This document shows, piece after piece, positions 6,711-14,518 of a stretch of DNA of 24,923 bases (position 1 is the first letter of the stretch; every line of letters starts with the position of its first letter). The stretch comes from JAAUSY01 sp964526735 (GTDB lineage Bacteria > Chloroflexota > Chloroflexia > Chloroflexales > Chloroflexaceae). The stretch lies in contig CAZGLO010000051.1 in NCBI GenBank assembly GCA_964526735.1, forward strand, positions 1-24,923. Direction: 5' to 3'. The notes under the pieces are model-generated. The model did no database searches. It was not told the origin of the DNA and was given only the letters and a program-made list of their open reading frames with translations. Both the position numbers and the translations under genes were made by a program.

Positions 6711-7721
6711 GTGCGTAGGTGGAAGTTTTGGATTGGGTTGGTTGTCAGCTTTATATTTTTGTACATCGCGCTGCGCGGGCTTGATTTGCAGCATTTCTGG
6801 CAAACGCTCAAGCAGGCCAACTATTGGTGGGTTATTCCGGGCGTGGCGATTTACTTTGTCGCGGTGTTGGTGCGCACTTGGCGATGGCACTATATGTTAC
6901 GCCATATCAAACCCATCCCCACGATGACGCTCTTTTCCCCCGTGGTGATCGGCTATATGGGCAACAACGTCTACCCCGCGCGGGCGGGCGAGGTCTTGCG
7001 GAGTTATGTCCTGCGCCGCAACGAGGGCGTTTCGATGAGCGCATCGCTCACAACGGTGATTTTGGAGCGGCTGTTTGATGGTTTGGTGATGCTCTTGTTT
7101 GTCTTTGTGACGCTTCCTTTTGCCCCACTCCCCGCCTTCTACCAAGATATCGTTGTTTGGTTCAGTGTGTTGTTTGGGGTGGCATTGGCGGTCTTTTTCT
7201 TTATCGCCGCGCGTCCAGAACGCATTCGGACGCTGTATGTATGGGTGGTAGATCGGTTTTTGCCAAGCGCGGTGCGGCCACGGGTGCATGCGCTCTTCGA
7301 CCAAGTGATTATTGGGCTACAATCGCTACGCAGCCCACGTGAGATGTTCCTCATCTTCCTGAGTTCCACCCTGATCTGGCTCACAGAGACGACCAAATAT
7401 TGGTTTGTGATGCACGCCTTCCCCTTTGAGGTGTCCTTCCTCACCCTGATGCTGATGACGGCGGTGGTCAATCTCTTCACGACGATCCCCTCTGCGCCCG
7501 GCCATGTCGGTACCTTCGATGCGCCCGGCATTGCTGTCCTGACTCACTTCAGCGTTGGACACGCGGTGGCCACAGGGTATACACTGGTCTTGCACGGAGC
7601 ATTGTGGTTGCCCATCACCTTGCTTGGGGCGATCTATATGCTGCGCGAAAGTATCGGTTGGAGAGATATAGAAAAAGCGACGCACGAGCGAGACGTTGCT
7701 GCATCAGGGAGAGCACTATGA
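6711..7721 (+). CDS. UPF0104 / lysylphosphatidylglycerol synthase-like transmembrane protein (flippase-like)
   Basis: The 336-residue protein has the pattern of the TIGR00374/UPF0104 family (COG0392), the membrane part of MprF-type proteins: 'RTWRWHYMLRHI' after helix 2, 'GYMGNNVYPARAGEVLRSYVLRR' at about 82-104, 'ERLFDGLVMLLFVF', 'TETTKYWFVMHAF' and 'VNLFTTIPSAPGHVGTFDAPG' near 260-280. About eight helices are seen. No cytosolic aminoacyl-transferase domain follows, so it is probably a lipid or lipid-linked sugar translocator or regulator. The start is GTG with AAGGGGG 5 nt upstream. It shares ATGA with the following FAD enzyme, suggesting a common task, possibly in membrane lipid or isoprenoid metabolism. 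Confidence 0.88.
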   Translation: MRRWKFWIGLVVSFIFLYIALRGLDLQHFWQTLKQANYWWVIPGVAIYFVAVLVRTWRWHYMLRHIKPIPTMTLFSPVVIGYMGNNVYPARAGEVLRSYVLRRNEGVSMSASLTTVILERLFDGLVMLLFVFVTLPFAPLPAFYQDIVVWFSVLFGVALAVFFFIAARPERIRTLYVWVVDRFLPSAVRPRVHALFDQVIIGLQSLRSPREMFLIFLSSTLIWLTETTKYWFVMHAFPFEVSFLTLMLMTAVVNLFTTIPSAPGHVGTFDAPGIAVLTHFSVGHAVATGYTLVLHGALWLPITLLGAIYMLRESIGWRDIEKATHERDVAASGRAL

Positions 7722-9019
7722 AGGTAGCAATCATTGGAGCGGGCATTGCCGGACTGACAGCCGCATACGAACTTGCCGACGAAGGCCATCAAGTCATCGT
7801 CTATGAAGCTCAGCCGCACGTGGGCGGGCTTGCATCCGGGTTTCGCGACTCGCGGTGGGAGTGGCCACTCGAACGGTTTTATCACCACATCTTTGAGACG
7901 GACAACGCCATCCGGTCGTTTGCCGAAGAGGTCAATTACGACCAAAAGCTGTTTTTCCGCAAAGGGGTGACGGCTCATTGGTGGAATGGAAAGCTCTACC
8001 CGCTTGACGGGCCGGTCGAGGTGTTGCGATTCCCCGGAATCCCCTTTGCCGACCGGGTGCGGTTTGGGTTTGCGAGCTTCTACCTCAAGTACATCACGAC
8101 CGATTGGCGGTCGCTTGAGCAGACCACCGCCGAAGAATGGACGCGCACGTGGATGGGGGAAGCGGCCTATCGCACAATTATGCAGCCGCTGCTCGAGGGC
8201 AAATTTGGCCCCTACACCCCCGACGTCAATATGGCGTGGCTGTGGGCACGGCTCCGCGCCCGTTCGTTCCAGCTAGGCTACTTTGAAGGCGGGTTCCAGC
8301 GGTTTGCCGATGCTATTCTCTTCGCCCTCCAGCAGCTTGGCGGCATCGTCTATCGCAATACCCCCGTCCGCGCGGTGAGGCCGAGAGAAGGCGGCTGGAC
8401 GATTGTGATTGATGATGATGAGCACCACTATGACAAGGTGATTGTGACGGGGTCGCCCGCGCTGCTCTCAAAGCTCGTCCCCTCGCTCCCAGAGGAATAT
8501 CTTGGCCAAATCGCGACGCTCAAGTCGTTGGGAGCGGTGGCGCTCGTTTTTGCGCTCAAACACCAACTAACCAAGAGGTTTTACTGGATGCAGGGGATGC
8601 GCAAGGAAGAATATCCTTTCTTGGCGCTGGTCGAGCATACCAACTTCATCGATTCGGCCTATTACGGCGGCGATCACCTGGTCTACTGCGGCGACTACCT
8701 CCCTGCCGACCACGACTACTTCCGCATGAGCGTGGATGAGCTGGTGGATCAGTTCTTCCCCGCGATGCAGAAATTCAACCCCAAAGCGACGCGCGACTGG
8801 ATACGCAATGTGTGGCTCCAACGTGAGCCGTATGCGCAACCTATCGTTGGCCTCAACCACAGCGAAAAGATACCACCATTGGAGACGCCACTTGGCGGTC
8901 TCTATTGGGCCAGCATGAGCCAAGTCTACCCGTGGGATCGCGGGACGAACTATGCGGTTGAGCTTGGCCAGCGCGTGGCGGCGGCGGCGCAAGGGTTGCC
9001 CTACGATCAGGATATATAA
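7718..9019 (+). CDS. NAD(P)/FAD-dependent oxidoreductase of the amine oxidase/HemY-like family
   Basis: The 433-residue protein opens with a Rossmann FAD-binding motif, 'VAIIGAGIAGLTAAYELADEG' at residues 3-23, and an acidic residue ending strand 2 ('VIVYEA'). The 'HVGGLASGFR' segment is the second flavin contact found in phytoene desaturase, HemY and UDP-galactopyranose mutase-like proteins. 'YFEGGFQRFADAI' and 'VIVTGSPALLSKLVP' fit the later FAD domain, and the C-terminus 'GLYWASMSQVYPWDRGTNYAVELGQRVA' matches the last family motif. The ATG at 7718 begins the Rossmann fold directly and overlaps the upstream stop (ATGA); the longer in-frame extension would run inside the preceding gene. The substrate is not determined; context with a flippase-like protein suggests a lipid or glycolipid. 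Confidence 0.9.
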   Translation: MKVAIIGAGIAGLTAAYELADEGHQVIVYEAQPHVGGLASGFRDSRWEWPLERFYHHIFETDNAIRSFAEEVNYDQKLFFRKGVTAHWWNGKLYPLDGPVEVLRFPGIPFADRVRFGFASFYLKYITTDWRSLEQTTAEEWTRTWMGEAAYRTIMQPLLEGKFGPYTPDVNMAWLWARLRARSFQLGYFEGGFQRFADAILFALQQLGGIVYRNTPVRAVRPREGGWTIVIDDDEHHYDKVIVTGSPALLSKLVPSLPEEYLGQIATLKSLGAVALVFALKHQLTKRFYWMQGMRKEEYPFLALVEHTNFIDSAYYGGDHLVYCGDYLPADHDYFRMSVDELVDQFFPAMQKFNPKATRDWIRNVWLQREPYAQPIVGLNHSEKIPPLETPLGGLYWASMSQVYPWDRGTNYAVELGQRVAAAAQGLPYDQDI

Positions 9020-9060
9020 CTCTCCTTCCATTCTCCCCCACTCAGCGGGGTGTGAACATC

Positions 9061-9112
9061 TGCGGCGTGTGCTCTGGCTCCATACGGGGACGCGCCGCAT
9101 CGCCCCTTTTTT
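9061..9112 (+). terminator. Terminator of the rplS operon
   Basis: GGGG-a-CG (9086-9092) pairs with CGCCCC (9101-9106) and is followed at once by T6 (9107-9112). An overlapping alternative hairpin, TGCGGCGTG (9061-9069) with CGCGCCGCA (9091-9099), uses part of the same sequence, so only one can form at a time. Confidence 0.65.
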
Positions 9113-9173
9113 GCTCCTCTTACCCGTTCTTACATGTCTCCTACATGTCTCCTTATCCTCCATTTATCCTCCA

Positions 9174-9202
9174 TTGGATTTTTTGGTCGCGCATGCTAGA
9201 AT
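9174..9202 (+). promoter_or_regulatory. Promoter for the penicillin-binding protein gene
   Basis: A -35-like TTGGAT (9174-9179) and an extended -10 TGcTAGAAT (9194-9202) are 17 bp apart. Transcription from near 9209 gives a leader of about 180 nt. Confidence 0.65.
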
Positions 9203-9223
9203 AGACCGTGCACGACACAATAC

Positions 9224-9340
9224 GCGGGAGTCATAGGCGGGAGTCATAAAAGAGTCATCGCGACATATGAGGTGATATCGCCTCTCTCCGTTGTATATCG
9301 CAACCGTGTTGGCCAATGTACGCAATATGAAGGGGCCAAC
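9224..9340 (+). promoter_or_regulatory. Structured leader of the penicillin-binding protein gene
   Basis: The leader holds GCGGGAGTCATA twice (9224-9235 and 9237-9248) and a partial third copy AGAGTCAT (9251-9258). A near-palindrome GAGGTGATATCGCCTC follows (9269-9284), then GTTGGCC (9308-9314), which pairs perfectly with GGCCAAC (9334-9340). No coding region is seen between 9020 and 9387 apart from the terminator and promoter listed separately. A regulatory role is inferred only from position. Confidence 0.4.
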
Positions 9341-9387
9341 CTCGTCGTGTATTTGAAGGTCGTAGGAATTGTGTTAGGGATGTTCAT

Positions 9388-12117
9388 ATGATGCACCACC
9401 GCCATGTCCGGTTTATACGCGCTGCCCATCAGCCACAACGTCGCCGAATCTCGCCATCTCTTCTGCGCCGTGGACGTGGAGAGCGAGGCCGGGGAGAGAA
9501 GCAAACTGTCCCATCGCTCCCGCGGATAACGGTACAGACGACTGTCTTGCTGACATTGGCCTTTGTCGGCTCTCTTGTCGCGCTTCTTGTGGTTGGTCTC
9601 AGCACATATATGCAGATCACCAGCTCGCTCACACCGCGTCTGAAACAGCTTCAAGGACGTGAATTCTTTGAAACATCTCGCATCTACGACCGCCATGGAA
9701 CACTCCTCTACGAATTTTTCGACTCTGGCAAGCGTACGTGGGTTCCATATGAGGATATTTCTGGGTTGGTGAAACATGCAACGATAGCGATTGAGGACAA
9801 AACGTTTTTCACCAACACCGGCGTCGATTACGAAGGTATTATGCGGGCGCTCTACCAAAATATCTCTTCGGGAGAGGAGATGAGTGGTGCTTCAACCATC
9901 ACCCAACAAGTGGTCAAAAACGTTATCTTGACCGAAGAAGAGCTGCAGTATGAAAAACGGTATGAGCGTAAATTTAAGGAAATTATTCTTGCGCAAGAAC
10001 TCAATGAGCGCTACTCAAAAGAAGAGATCCTTGAACTCTACCTGAATGAGGTCTATTACGGCAACTTGGCCTACGGCATTGAGGCGGCCAGCCAGGTCTA
10101 CTTTGGCAAGTCAGCCAGCGATCTTAATCTTGCCGAAGCCTCGCTTCTTGGTGGTCTTCCACAGTTGCCCAGCCGCTACGAGCCGATCAACTACCTGCGC
10201 CAAGATGAAGAGGGTGGCTATCTGCCCGGAGTGCGTCTTGGCCGACGGTGGATAAGTGAAGAGTATCAGCTTCCCGACGACGTTCCTCCGCCCAAATGGC
10301 GGCAGGTCATGGTGCTGCGGCGGATGGTGGAAGATGGCTACGTCTCCGAAGCGGATGCGCGCCGCGCCGCCATACAAGATCTGCGTTTTGCACCACAAGA
10401 AGTGCCAATCAATGCACCGCACTTCGTCTTCTACGTCCGAAAGCTGCTTGAGGAGCGTCTTGGCAAGAAGATGGTTGAAGAGGGCGGGCTTGAAATCCAT
10501 ACCACACTTGACCTCGATATCCAACGGATGGCACAACAAAAGGCTGCTGAGCACATCAAGAACCTGGAATATCGCAATATTCACAATGCGGCCGTAGTGG
10601 TGATGCAGCCGCTCACCGGCGAAGTCTTGGCGATGGTGGGAAGTATCGATTATAACGCCATCAAGCCAACCAACACACCCGGTGAAGAAGGCAATGTGCT
10701 TGATGGCCAGGTAAATGTGGCGACACGTGAACGGCAACCCGGCTCTGCGCTCAAGCCTTTCACCTATATATCAGCCATGGAGAAGGGCATGACCCCCGGA
10801 ACCATCATTATGGACTCGCCGACGGTCTTTGATGACGGGTTTACCCGCTACGAGCCGCGCAACTACGATGGGAGTTGGCATGGGCCGGTGCGTATTCGGG
10901 GCGCGCTCGCAAACTCGCTTAACATTCCCGCCGTCAAAGCGCTCGACTTCGCGGGAGTGGGCTATACCCTCGATCTGCTTGACCGGGTTGGTATCAAGAC
11001 GGGTCTCAAGCGCGGCACCTCGTTCTATGGGCTGTCGTTGACGCTTGGCGGGGGCGAAGTCACTCTGCTTGAGCTTACGTCGGCCTACAATACGCTGGCG
11101 AGTGGCGGAAAATATGTGTCGCCCATTTCTATTCTCAAAATCACCAATAGCAGTGGGCAAGTCATTGAGTCTTCAAGCTACCGGCCAATGCAACAGGTGG
11201 TTGAGCCTGATCTCAACAGTATCGTGGTTGATATGATGAGCGATGATTGGGCACGCGCGCCGATTTGGGGTCTCAATAGTAGGTTAAAGCTCTCACGGCC
11301 ATCGGCGGTAAAAACCGGCACCAGCGAGGACTGGCGCGATGCGTGGACGCTTGGCTTTACCCCATATGCGACCGTCGGCGTGTGGAGTGGCAATAACAAC
11401 AATGAACGCACCTCCTTCGTGGAGAGCTTGGAAGGCGGTGGGGTGATTTGGCACAACATCATGGAGGAGTTGTTTACGTGGATCGACAATAACCCCAAAT
11501 ATCAACAGTTGTTTGCCTCGCCCTTCCCCAATAACACCATGCCGATTGAGTTTAAGATACACGACTCAGTTGAGCGGCGGCCCGTGTGTGGCATTGGGAG
11601 TGGTTTTGGCGGGACAGGCCAAGAGCTATTCACCAAAGAAATGCTCCGCAAGCTCAAAAAAGAGGGGAAGAATACGTCGGTAATCTGCGACCATTACAAC
11701 CGACAATCGCCACAGGTGCCGCAATATAGGCCATACTCCCCCCCCCGCCAACAATGGACGGCTCCCAAGCCCTACACGCCGCCTGTGCAGCGATATGTGC
11801 CACAGCCTGCGCAGCGAGTACAACCGGCTCGACAGCCACAACCGGCCGTATCACAACCGGCTCCACAGCCGCAACCACAACCGGCTCCACAACCCCAACC
11901 TGTGCCGCAGCCTGTGCAGCAACCGGCTCCACAACCCCAACCTGTGCCGCAGCCTGTGCAGCAACCGGCTCCACAGCCACAGCCGCAACCACAGCCGCAA
12001 CCACAGCCGCAACCACAGCCACAGCCTGAGCCGCAACCGTTGGAGCAACCGGCCCCGCCTCCACCAAAAAAGCAGCCAGATCCTGGGGAACCACCGCCGT
12101 CATTGTTCCGCAACTAA
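9388..12117 (+). CDS. Class A penicillin-binding protein (bifunctional transglycosylase/transpeptidase) with long Pro/Gln tail
   Basis: The 909-residue PBP1A-type enzyme polymerises and cross-links peptidoglycan. An Arg-rich cytoplasmic stretch (1-46) precedes one membrane anchor (about 51-73). The GT51 domain has 'IEDKTFF' with catalytic Glu136, 'GASTITQQVVKN', 'ERKFKEIILAQELN' and 'EEILELYLNEVYYG'. The transpeptidase domain has the S-x-x-K motif at Ser453-Lys456 (RQPGSALKP), S-x-N at 510-512 (SLN) and K-T-G-T at 642-645. Residue 143 is Asn where GT51 motif 1 usually has His (E-D-x-x-F-x-x-H-x-G). From about residue 770 the tail is almost only Pro and Gln with some Val/Ala, ending in PPPPKKQ and EPPPS. 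An AGGGA site lies 7 nt before the ATG. Downstream yebC has its own promoter. Confidence 0.95.
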   Translation: MMHHRHVRFIRAAHQPQRRRISPSLLRRGRGERGRGEKQTVPSLPRITVQTTVLLTLAFVGSLVALLVVGLSTYMQITSSLTPRLKQLQGREFFETSRIYDRHGTLLYEFFDSGKRTWVPYEDISGLVKHATIAIEDKTFFTNTGVDYEGIMRALYQNISSGEEMSGASTITQQVVKNVILTEEELQYEKRYERKFKEIILAQELNERYSKEEILELYLNEVYYGNLAYGIEAASQVYFGKSASDLNLAEASLLGGLPQLPSRYEPINYLRQDEEGGYLPGVRLGRRWISEEYQLPDDVPPPKWRQVMVLRRMVEDGYVSEADARRAAIQDLRFAPQEVPINAPHFVFYVRKLLEERLGKKMVEEGGLEIHTTLDLDIQRMAQQKAAEHIKNLEYRNIHNAAVVVMQPLTGEVLAMVGSIDYNAIKPTNTPGEEGNVLDGQVNVATRERQPGSALKPFTYISAMEKGMTPGTIIMDSPTVFDDGFTRYEPRNYDGSWHGPVRIRGALANSLNIPAVKALDFAGVGYTLDLLDRVGIKTGLKRGTSFYGLSLTLGGGEVTLLELTSAYNTLASGGKYVSPISILKITNSSGQVIESSSYRPMQQVVEPDLNSIVVDMMSDDWARAPIWGLNSRLKLSRPSAVKTGTSEDWRDAWTLGFTPYATVGVWSGNNNNERTSFVESLEGGGVIWHNIMEELFTWIDNNPKYQQLFASPFPNNTMPIEFKIHDSVERRPVCGIGSGFGGTGQELFTKEMLRKLKKEGKNTSVICDHYNRQSPQVPQYRPYSPPRQQWTAPKPYTPPVQRYVPQPAQRVQPARQPQPAVSQPAPQPQPQPAPQPQPVPQPVQQPAPQPQPVPQPVQQPAPQPQPQPQPQPQPQPQPQPEPQPLEQPAPPPPKKQPDPGEPPPSLFRN
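11878..11961 (+). repeat. Two perfect 42-bp tandem repeats within the PBP tail
   Basis: The 42-bp unit starting CAACCGGCTCCACAACC occurs at 11878-11919 and 11920-11961, and a third copy starts at 11962 before decaying into CAGCCGCAACCA steps up to about 12025. Each unit encodes 14 residues, so copy-number change keeps the frame. Confidence 0.9.
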
Positions 12118-12176
12118 GCAACTACACGTTCCTGTGCGCCTTTCCTGTCTGGCGGGAGAGCAGGCAAAGGTAGATG

Positions 12177-12185
12177 TGCTATAAT
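12177..12185 (+). promoter_or_regulatory. Extended -10 promoter upstream of yebC
   Basis: TGcTATAAT stands at 12177-12185 with no good -35 box. The predicted start is near 12192, about 120 nt before yebC. The 11-bp string TGTGCTATAAT is repeated exactly at the minus-strand promoter near 24884. Confidence 0.65.
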
Positions 12186-12206
12186 ACCAACGAGAGAGAA
12201 GCCCTG

Positions 12207-12239
12207 GCCCACGTCTCTGGCAAAAGAGGAGATGTGGGC
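12207..12239 (+). promoter_or_regulatory. Strong hairpin in the yebC leader
   Basis: GCCCACGTCTCT (12207-12218) pairs along its whole length with GGAGATGTGGGC (12228-12239, two wobble pairs) around a 9-nt A-rich loop. A second GTGGGC at 12245-12250 could pair with the same 5' arm instead. A T7 run follows at 12272-12278 but not directly after the stem, so this is not a standard terminator. It may be a leader switch or only an mRNA-stabilising element. Confidence 0.45.
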
Positions 12240-12313
12240 TTAGTGTGGGCTATGATTTCTCCCCTTCAATGAAAGAATCACTTTTTTTGATACGGTAGTA
12301 GGAGCAGTGTGAG

Positions 12314-13084
12314 ATGTCTGGCCACTCAAAATGGCATACCATACGGCGCTCAAAAGGTGCCGCCGATCAAAAGCGGGGACAACTATTTACCAAGCTCGCG
12401 CGGGATATCGCTCTTGCGGCGCGTGAGGGCGGCAGCGGCGACCCCGATATGAATTTCCGACTGCGCCTTGCAATAGACAAGGCCAAATATCACAATATGC
12501 CCTCCGACAGCATTCAGCGCGCCGTTGACCGCGGGGCAGGTAAAGGCAGCGATGGGTCGTTGGAAGAAACCGTAATATATGAGGGCTATGCGACGGGTGG
12601 GGTGGCGTTGCTGATTGAGGCCGTCACCGACAACCGCAACCGTACCAGTGCTGATGTCCGCTCAACCCTCACCAAGAACGGCGCAAACCCGGGTGAACCT
12701 GGTTCTGTGGCGTGGATGTTTGAGCAGAAAGGCTATATCACCGTCGATCTCAATGGGGGTGGGGGCAACTTCGACCCCGAAGAGCTGATGCTGCAAGCCA
12801 TCGACGCGGGCGCGGAGGATGTGGAGACCTCTGACGACACCATGGAGATTTACACCGAATGGACAAAGCTCCACGAGGTGCAGCAAGCGCTTTCGGCGCA
12901 CGATCTCCCTATCACCTCGGCGGAGAAGATGATGCGCGCCACCACGCAGGTGCAGCTTGAGGATAAAGATGCCTTCCAGGTGATGCGCTTGATAGAAAAG
13001 CTGGAAGATTTGGACGATGTGCAGAACGTCTACAGCAACCTCGACATTAGTGATGAGTTGGCGGGGCGGTTTGCCGAACAGTAG
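12314..13084 (+). CDS. yebC: YebC/PmpR (TACO1) family protein
   Basis: The 256-residue product matches the family throughout: 'MSGHSKWHTIRRSKGAAD' start, 'FTKLARDIALAAREGG', 'NFRLRLAIDKAKYHNMP', 'YEGYATGGVALLIEAVTDNRNRT', 'LTKNGANPGEPGSVAWMFEQKGYI', 'GAEDVE' and the C-terminal 'ITSAEKMMRATTQVQL'. The family was first described as transcriptional regulators; recent work on YebC and mitochondrial TACO1 assigns a role in helping ribosomes through proline-rich stretches. GGAG lies 9 nt before the ATG. It sits right after a gene encoding an extremely Pro-rich tail, and before ruvC, the latter being a common bacterial neighbour. Confidence 0.95.
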   Translation: MSGHSKWHTIRRSKGAADQKRGQLFTKLARDIALAAREGGSGDPDMNFRLRLAIDKAKYHNMPSDSIQRAVDRGAGKGSDGSLEETVIYEGYATGGVALLIEAVTDNRNRTSADVRSTLTKNGANPGEPGSVAWMFEQKGYITVDLNGGGGNFDPEELMLQAIDAGAEDVETSDDTMEIYTEWTKLHEVQQALSAHDLPITSAEKMMRATTQVQLEDKDAFQVMRLIEKLEDLDDVQNVYSNLDISDELAGRFAEQ

Positions 13085-13139
13085 CACAAACACGCACGCA
13101 ATGGTCATTGTGACGTTCCGTGCCTATTGAGAGGATTGT

Positions 13140-13643
13140 GTGTGTATCGTTGGGATTGACCCCGGCACCGCACGGCTGGGGTGGGGAGTGCTCGAAGAAA
13201 CAAACGGAGCACTCCAACCACTCGCCCACGGAGTCATTGAGACACCGGCCCATCAACCACTTGAGCAGCGGTTGCTGACACTCTACCACGAAGTGACCAC
13301 CCTCCTCGATCACTATCATCCGACTGTGGCAGCGATAGAGTCTCTCTTCTTTTCCCGCAATGTCTCCACGGCATTGGCGGTGGGGCATGCGCGCGGGGTG
13401 GTCTTATTGGCGTTTGCCCAAGCATCGCTGCCGGTTTTTGAGTACACGCCGAAGGAGGTCAAACAAGCATTGTCGGGGTATGGCGGGGCCACCAAGCGTC
13501 AAGTACAAGAAATGGTCAAATTGACGTTGGGGTTGGCAAAAATCCCCAAGCCCGACGATGCCGCTGACGCACTTGCGGTGGCTATTTGTCACGCCTATAC
13601 CGCGCCATTGCGTCGTCGCATTGCTGAATCGGAAGAGTTATGA
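13140..13643 (+). CDS. ruvC: Holliday junction resolvase RuvC
   Basis: RuvC cuts four-way junctions together with RuvAB during recombination and repair. The 167-residue protein shows 'IVGIDPGTARLGWGV' with Asp7, 'AAIESLFFSRNVSTALAVGHARGVVL' with Glu67, 'EYTPKEVKQALSGYGGATKRQVQ' and 'PDDAADALAVAICH' with Asp140 and Asp143, corresponding to the four acidic catalytic residues of the family. The start is GTG at 13140, which places the first catalytic Asp at the usual position; GAGAGGA lies a few nt upstream. The last codons overlap the next gene by ATGA. ruvA and ruvB are not in the window. Confidence 0.95.
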   Translation: MCIVGIDPGTARLGWGVLEETNGALQPLAHGVIETPAHQPLEQRLLTLYHEVTTLLDHYHPTVAAIESLFFSRNVSTALAVGHARGVVLLAFAQASLPVFEYTPKEVKQALSGYGGATKRQVQEMVKLTLGLAKIPKPDDAADALAVAICHAYTAPLRRRIAESEEL

Positions 13644-14434
13644 AACATCGCAAGAAAAACCGCCACGCAACACCATCCAAACCACGAAAACCCACCAAAT
13701 CCCGATCTACTCCCAAGGCTGACCTCGAGGAAATCAGCCCCAATACCTTTATCATCCGCAATCCGGGTATCCGGCGGGTCATCAAGAGCGAAGGAACCAT
13801 TGAGGGTAGCGTCTTTAAGTTGACATCGTGGCGGAAAGATGGCCTCATTGCCCGCCTCCGCCAACAAGAATTCATCCCGCTCACGCTGGAAGACCAAATC
13901 GACCGTCTGCCCGATCTCCCGCCCGCGCCGATCATTGGCGAACCTTATTTTTCTCCCATCCAGAGCCATTGGCGCTACAGCCACTTTGATACGAACCGGC
14001 TAATGTGGGTGCCTGATGAGGTGCATAAGCGTGGCGATGAGGAGGGGGTTTTCCTCCGAAGCGGGTGGATCGTCCGGCGGCGCAAGGGACGTGGTCACCC
14101 TGACTACTTCCACGTCTACCGCCAACGCGCTGGCGGGATCGGGTTTGAGGCGATTGAGGAGACACGAGCGATCCTCTCCGGCTATGCGCAGGCCGCCGTG
14201 GCAGATGATCCATCCTTCCGGGTGCGCAGCGATGGGAACAACTACTATCTCCCCAATATCGTGCTCCCCACGCCCCACCACCGCTTGATGGAGCGTATTG
14301 GCAGCTATGAAAAGCCAGAATGGGTCTTTCCCGCCGATGTGTGGCCGCTTGTGTGCAAGGTCGGAGAGCGGTTGGGGGTGCAGTTTGAGGTTGGGAAACA
14401 ACGAAGACGCCCACGCAAACGGCCTACTACCTAA
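13640..14434 (+). CDS. Uncharacterised basic protein translationally coupled to ruvC
   Basis: I do not recognise this 264-residue protein. It has a very basic, low-complexity N-terminus (residues 1-28, Lys/Arg/Pro/Thr-rich) and a basic C-terminus (KQRRRPRKRPTT), which suggests nucleic acid contact. The middle is aromatic and folded: 'ISPNTFIIRNPGIRRVIKSEGTIEGSVFKLTSWRKDGLIARL', 'GEPYFSPIQSHWRYSHFDTNRLMWVPDE' and 'GWIVRRRKGRGHPDYFHVYRQ' contain charged and Trp-rich strands. There is no signal peptide, membrane helix or obvious catalytic motif. The ATGA overlap with ruvC suggests joint translation, hence possibly a role near DNA repair or merely shared expression. The following 84 bp up to the convergent gene shows no clear terminator. 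Confidence 0.75.
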   Translation: MKHRKKNRHATPSKPRKPTKSRSTPKADLEEISPNTFIIRNPGIRRVIKSEGTIEGSVFKLTSWRKDGLIARLRQQEFIPLTLEDQIDRLPDLPPAPIIGEPYFSPIQSHWRYSHFDTNRLMWVPDEVHKRGDEEGVFLRSGWIVRRRKGRGHPDYFHVYRQRAGGIGFEAIEETRAILSGYAQAAVADDPSFRVRSDGNNYYLPNIVLPTPHHRLMERIGSYEKPEWVFPADVWPLVCKVGERLGVQFEVGKQRRRPRKRPTT

Positions 14435-14518
14435 TAGGAGCGTGCGGCCTATCTGCACTGTGAGCGTCTTACGAATGGTTTTGTATGCTTAGCGGGGCAG
14501 GGGAGAGCGTAGCGTTAG

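Noticed and set aside
7604..7717. Longer start for the FAD-dependent oxidoreductase
   Set aside because: It would lie inside the upstream gene and add residues before a Rossmann motif that properly begins at residue 3 from the ATG at 7718.
11654..12121. Minus-strand open frames opposite the PBP tail (Val/Ala-rich or Cys/Gly-rich)
   Set aside because: They arise only because the Pro/Gln codon repeats contain no stops in several frames; there is no start signal or family similarity.
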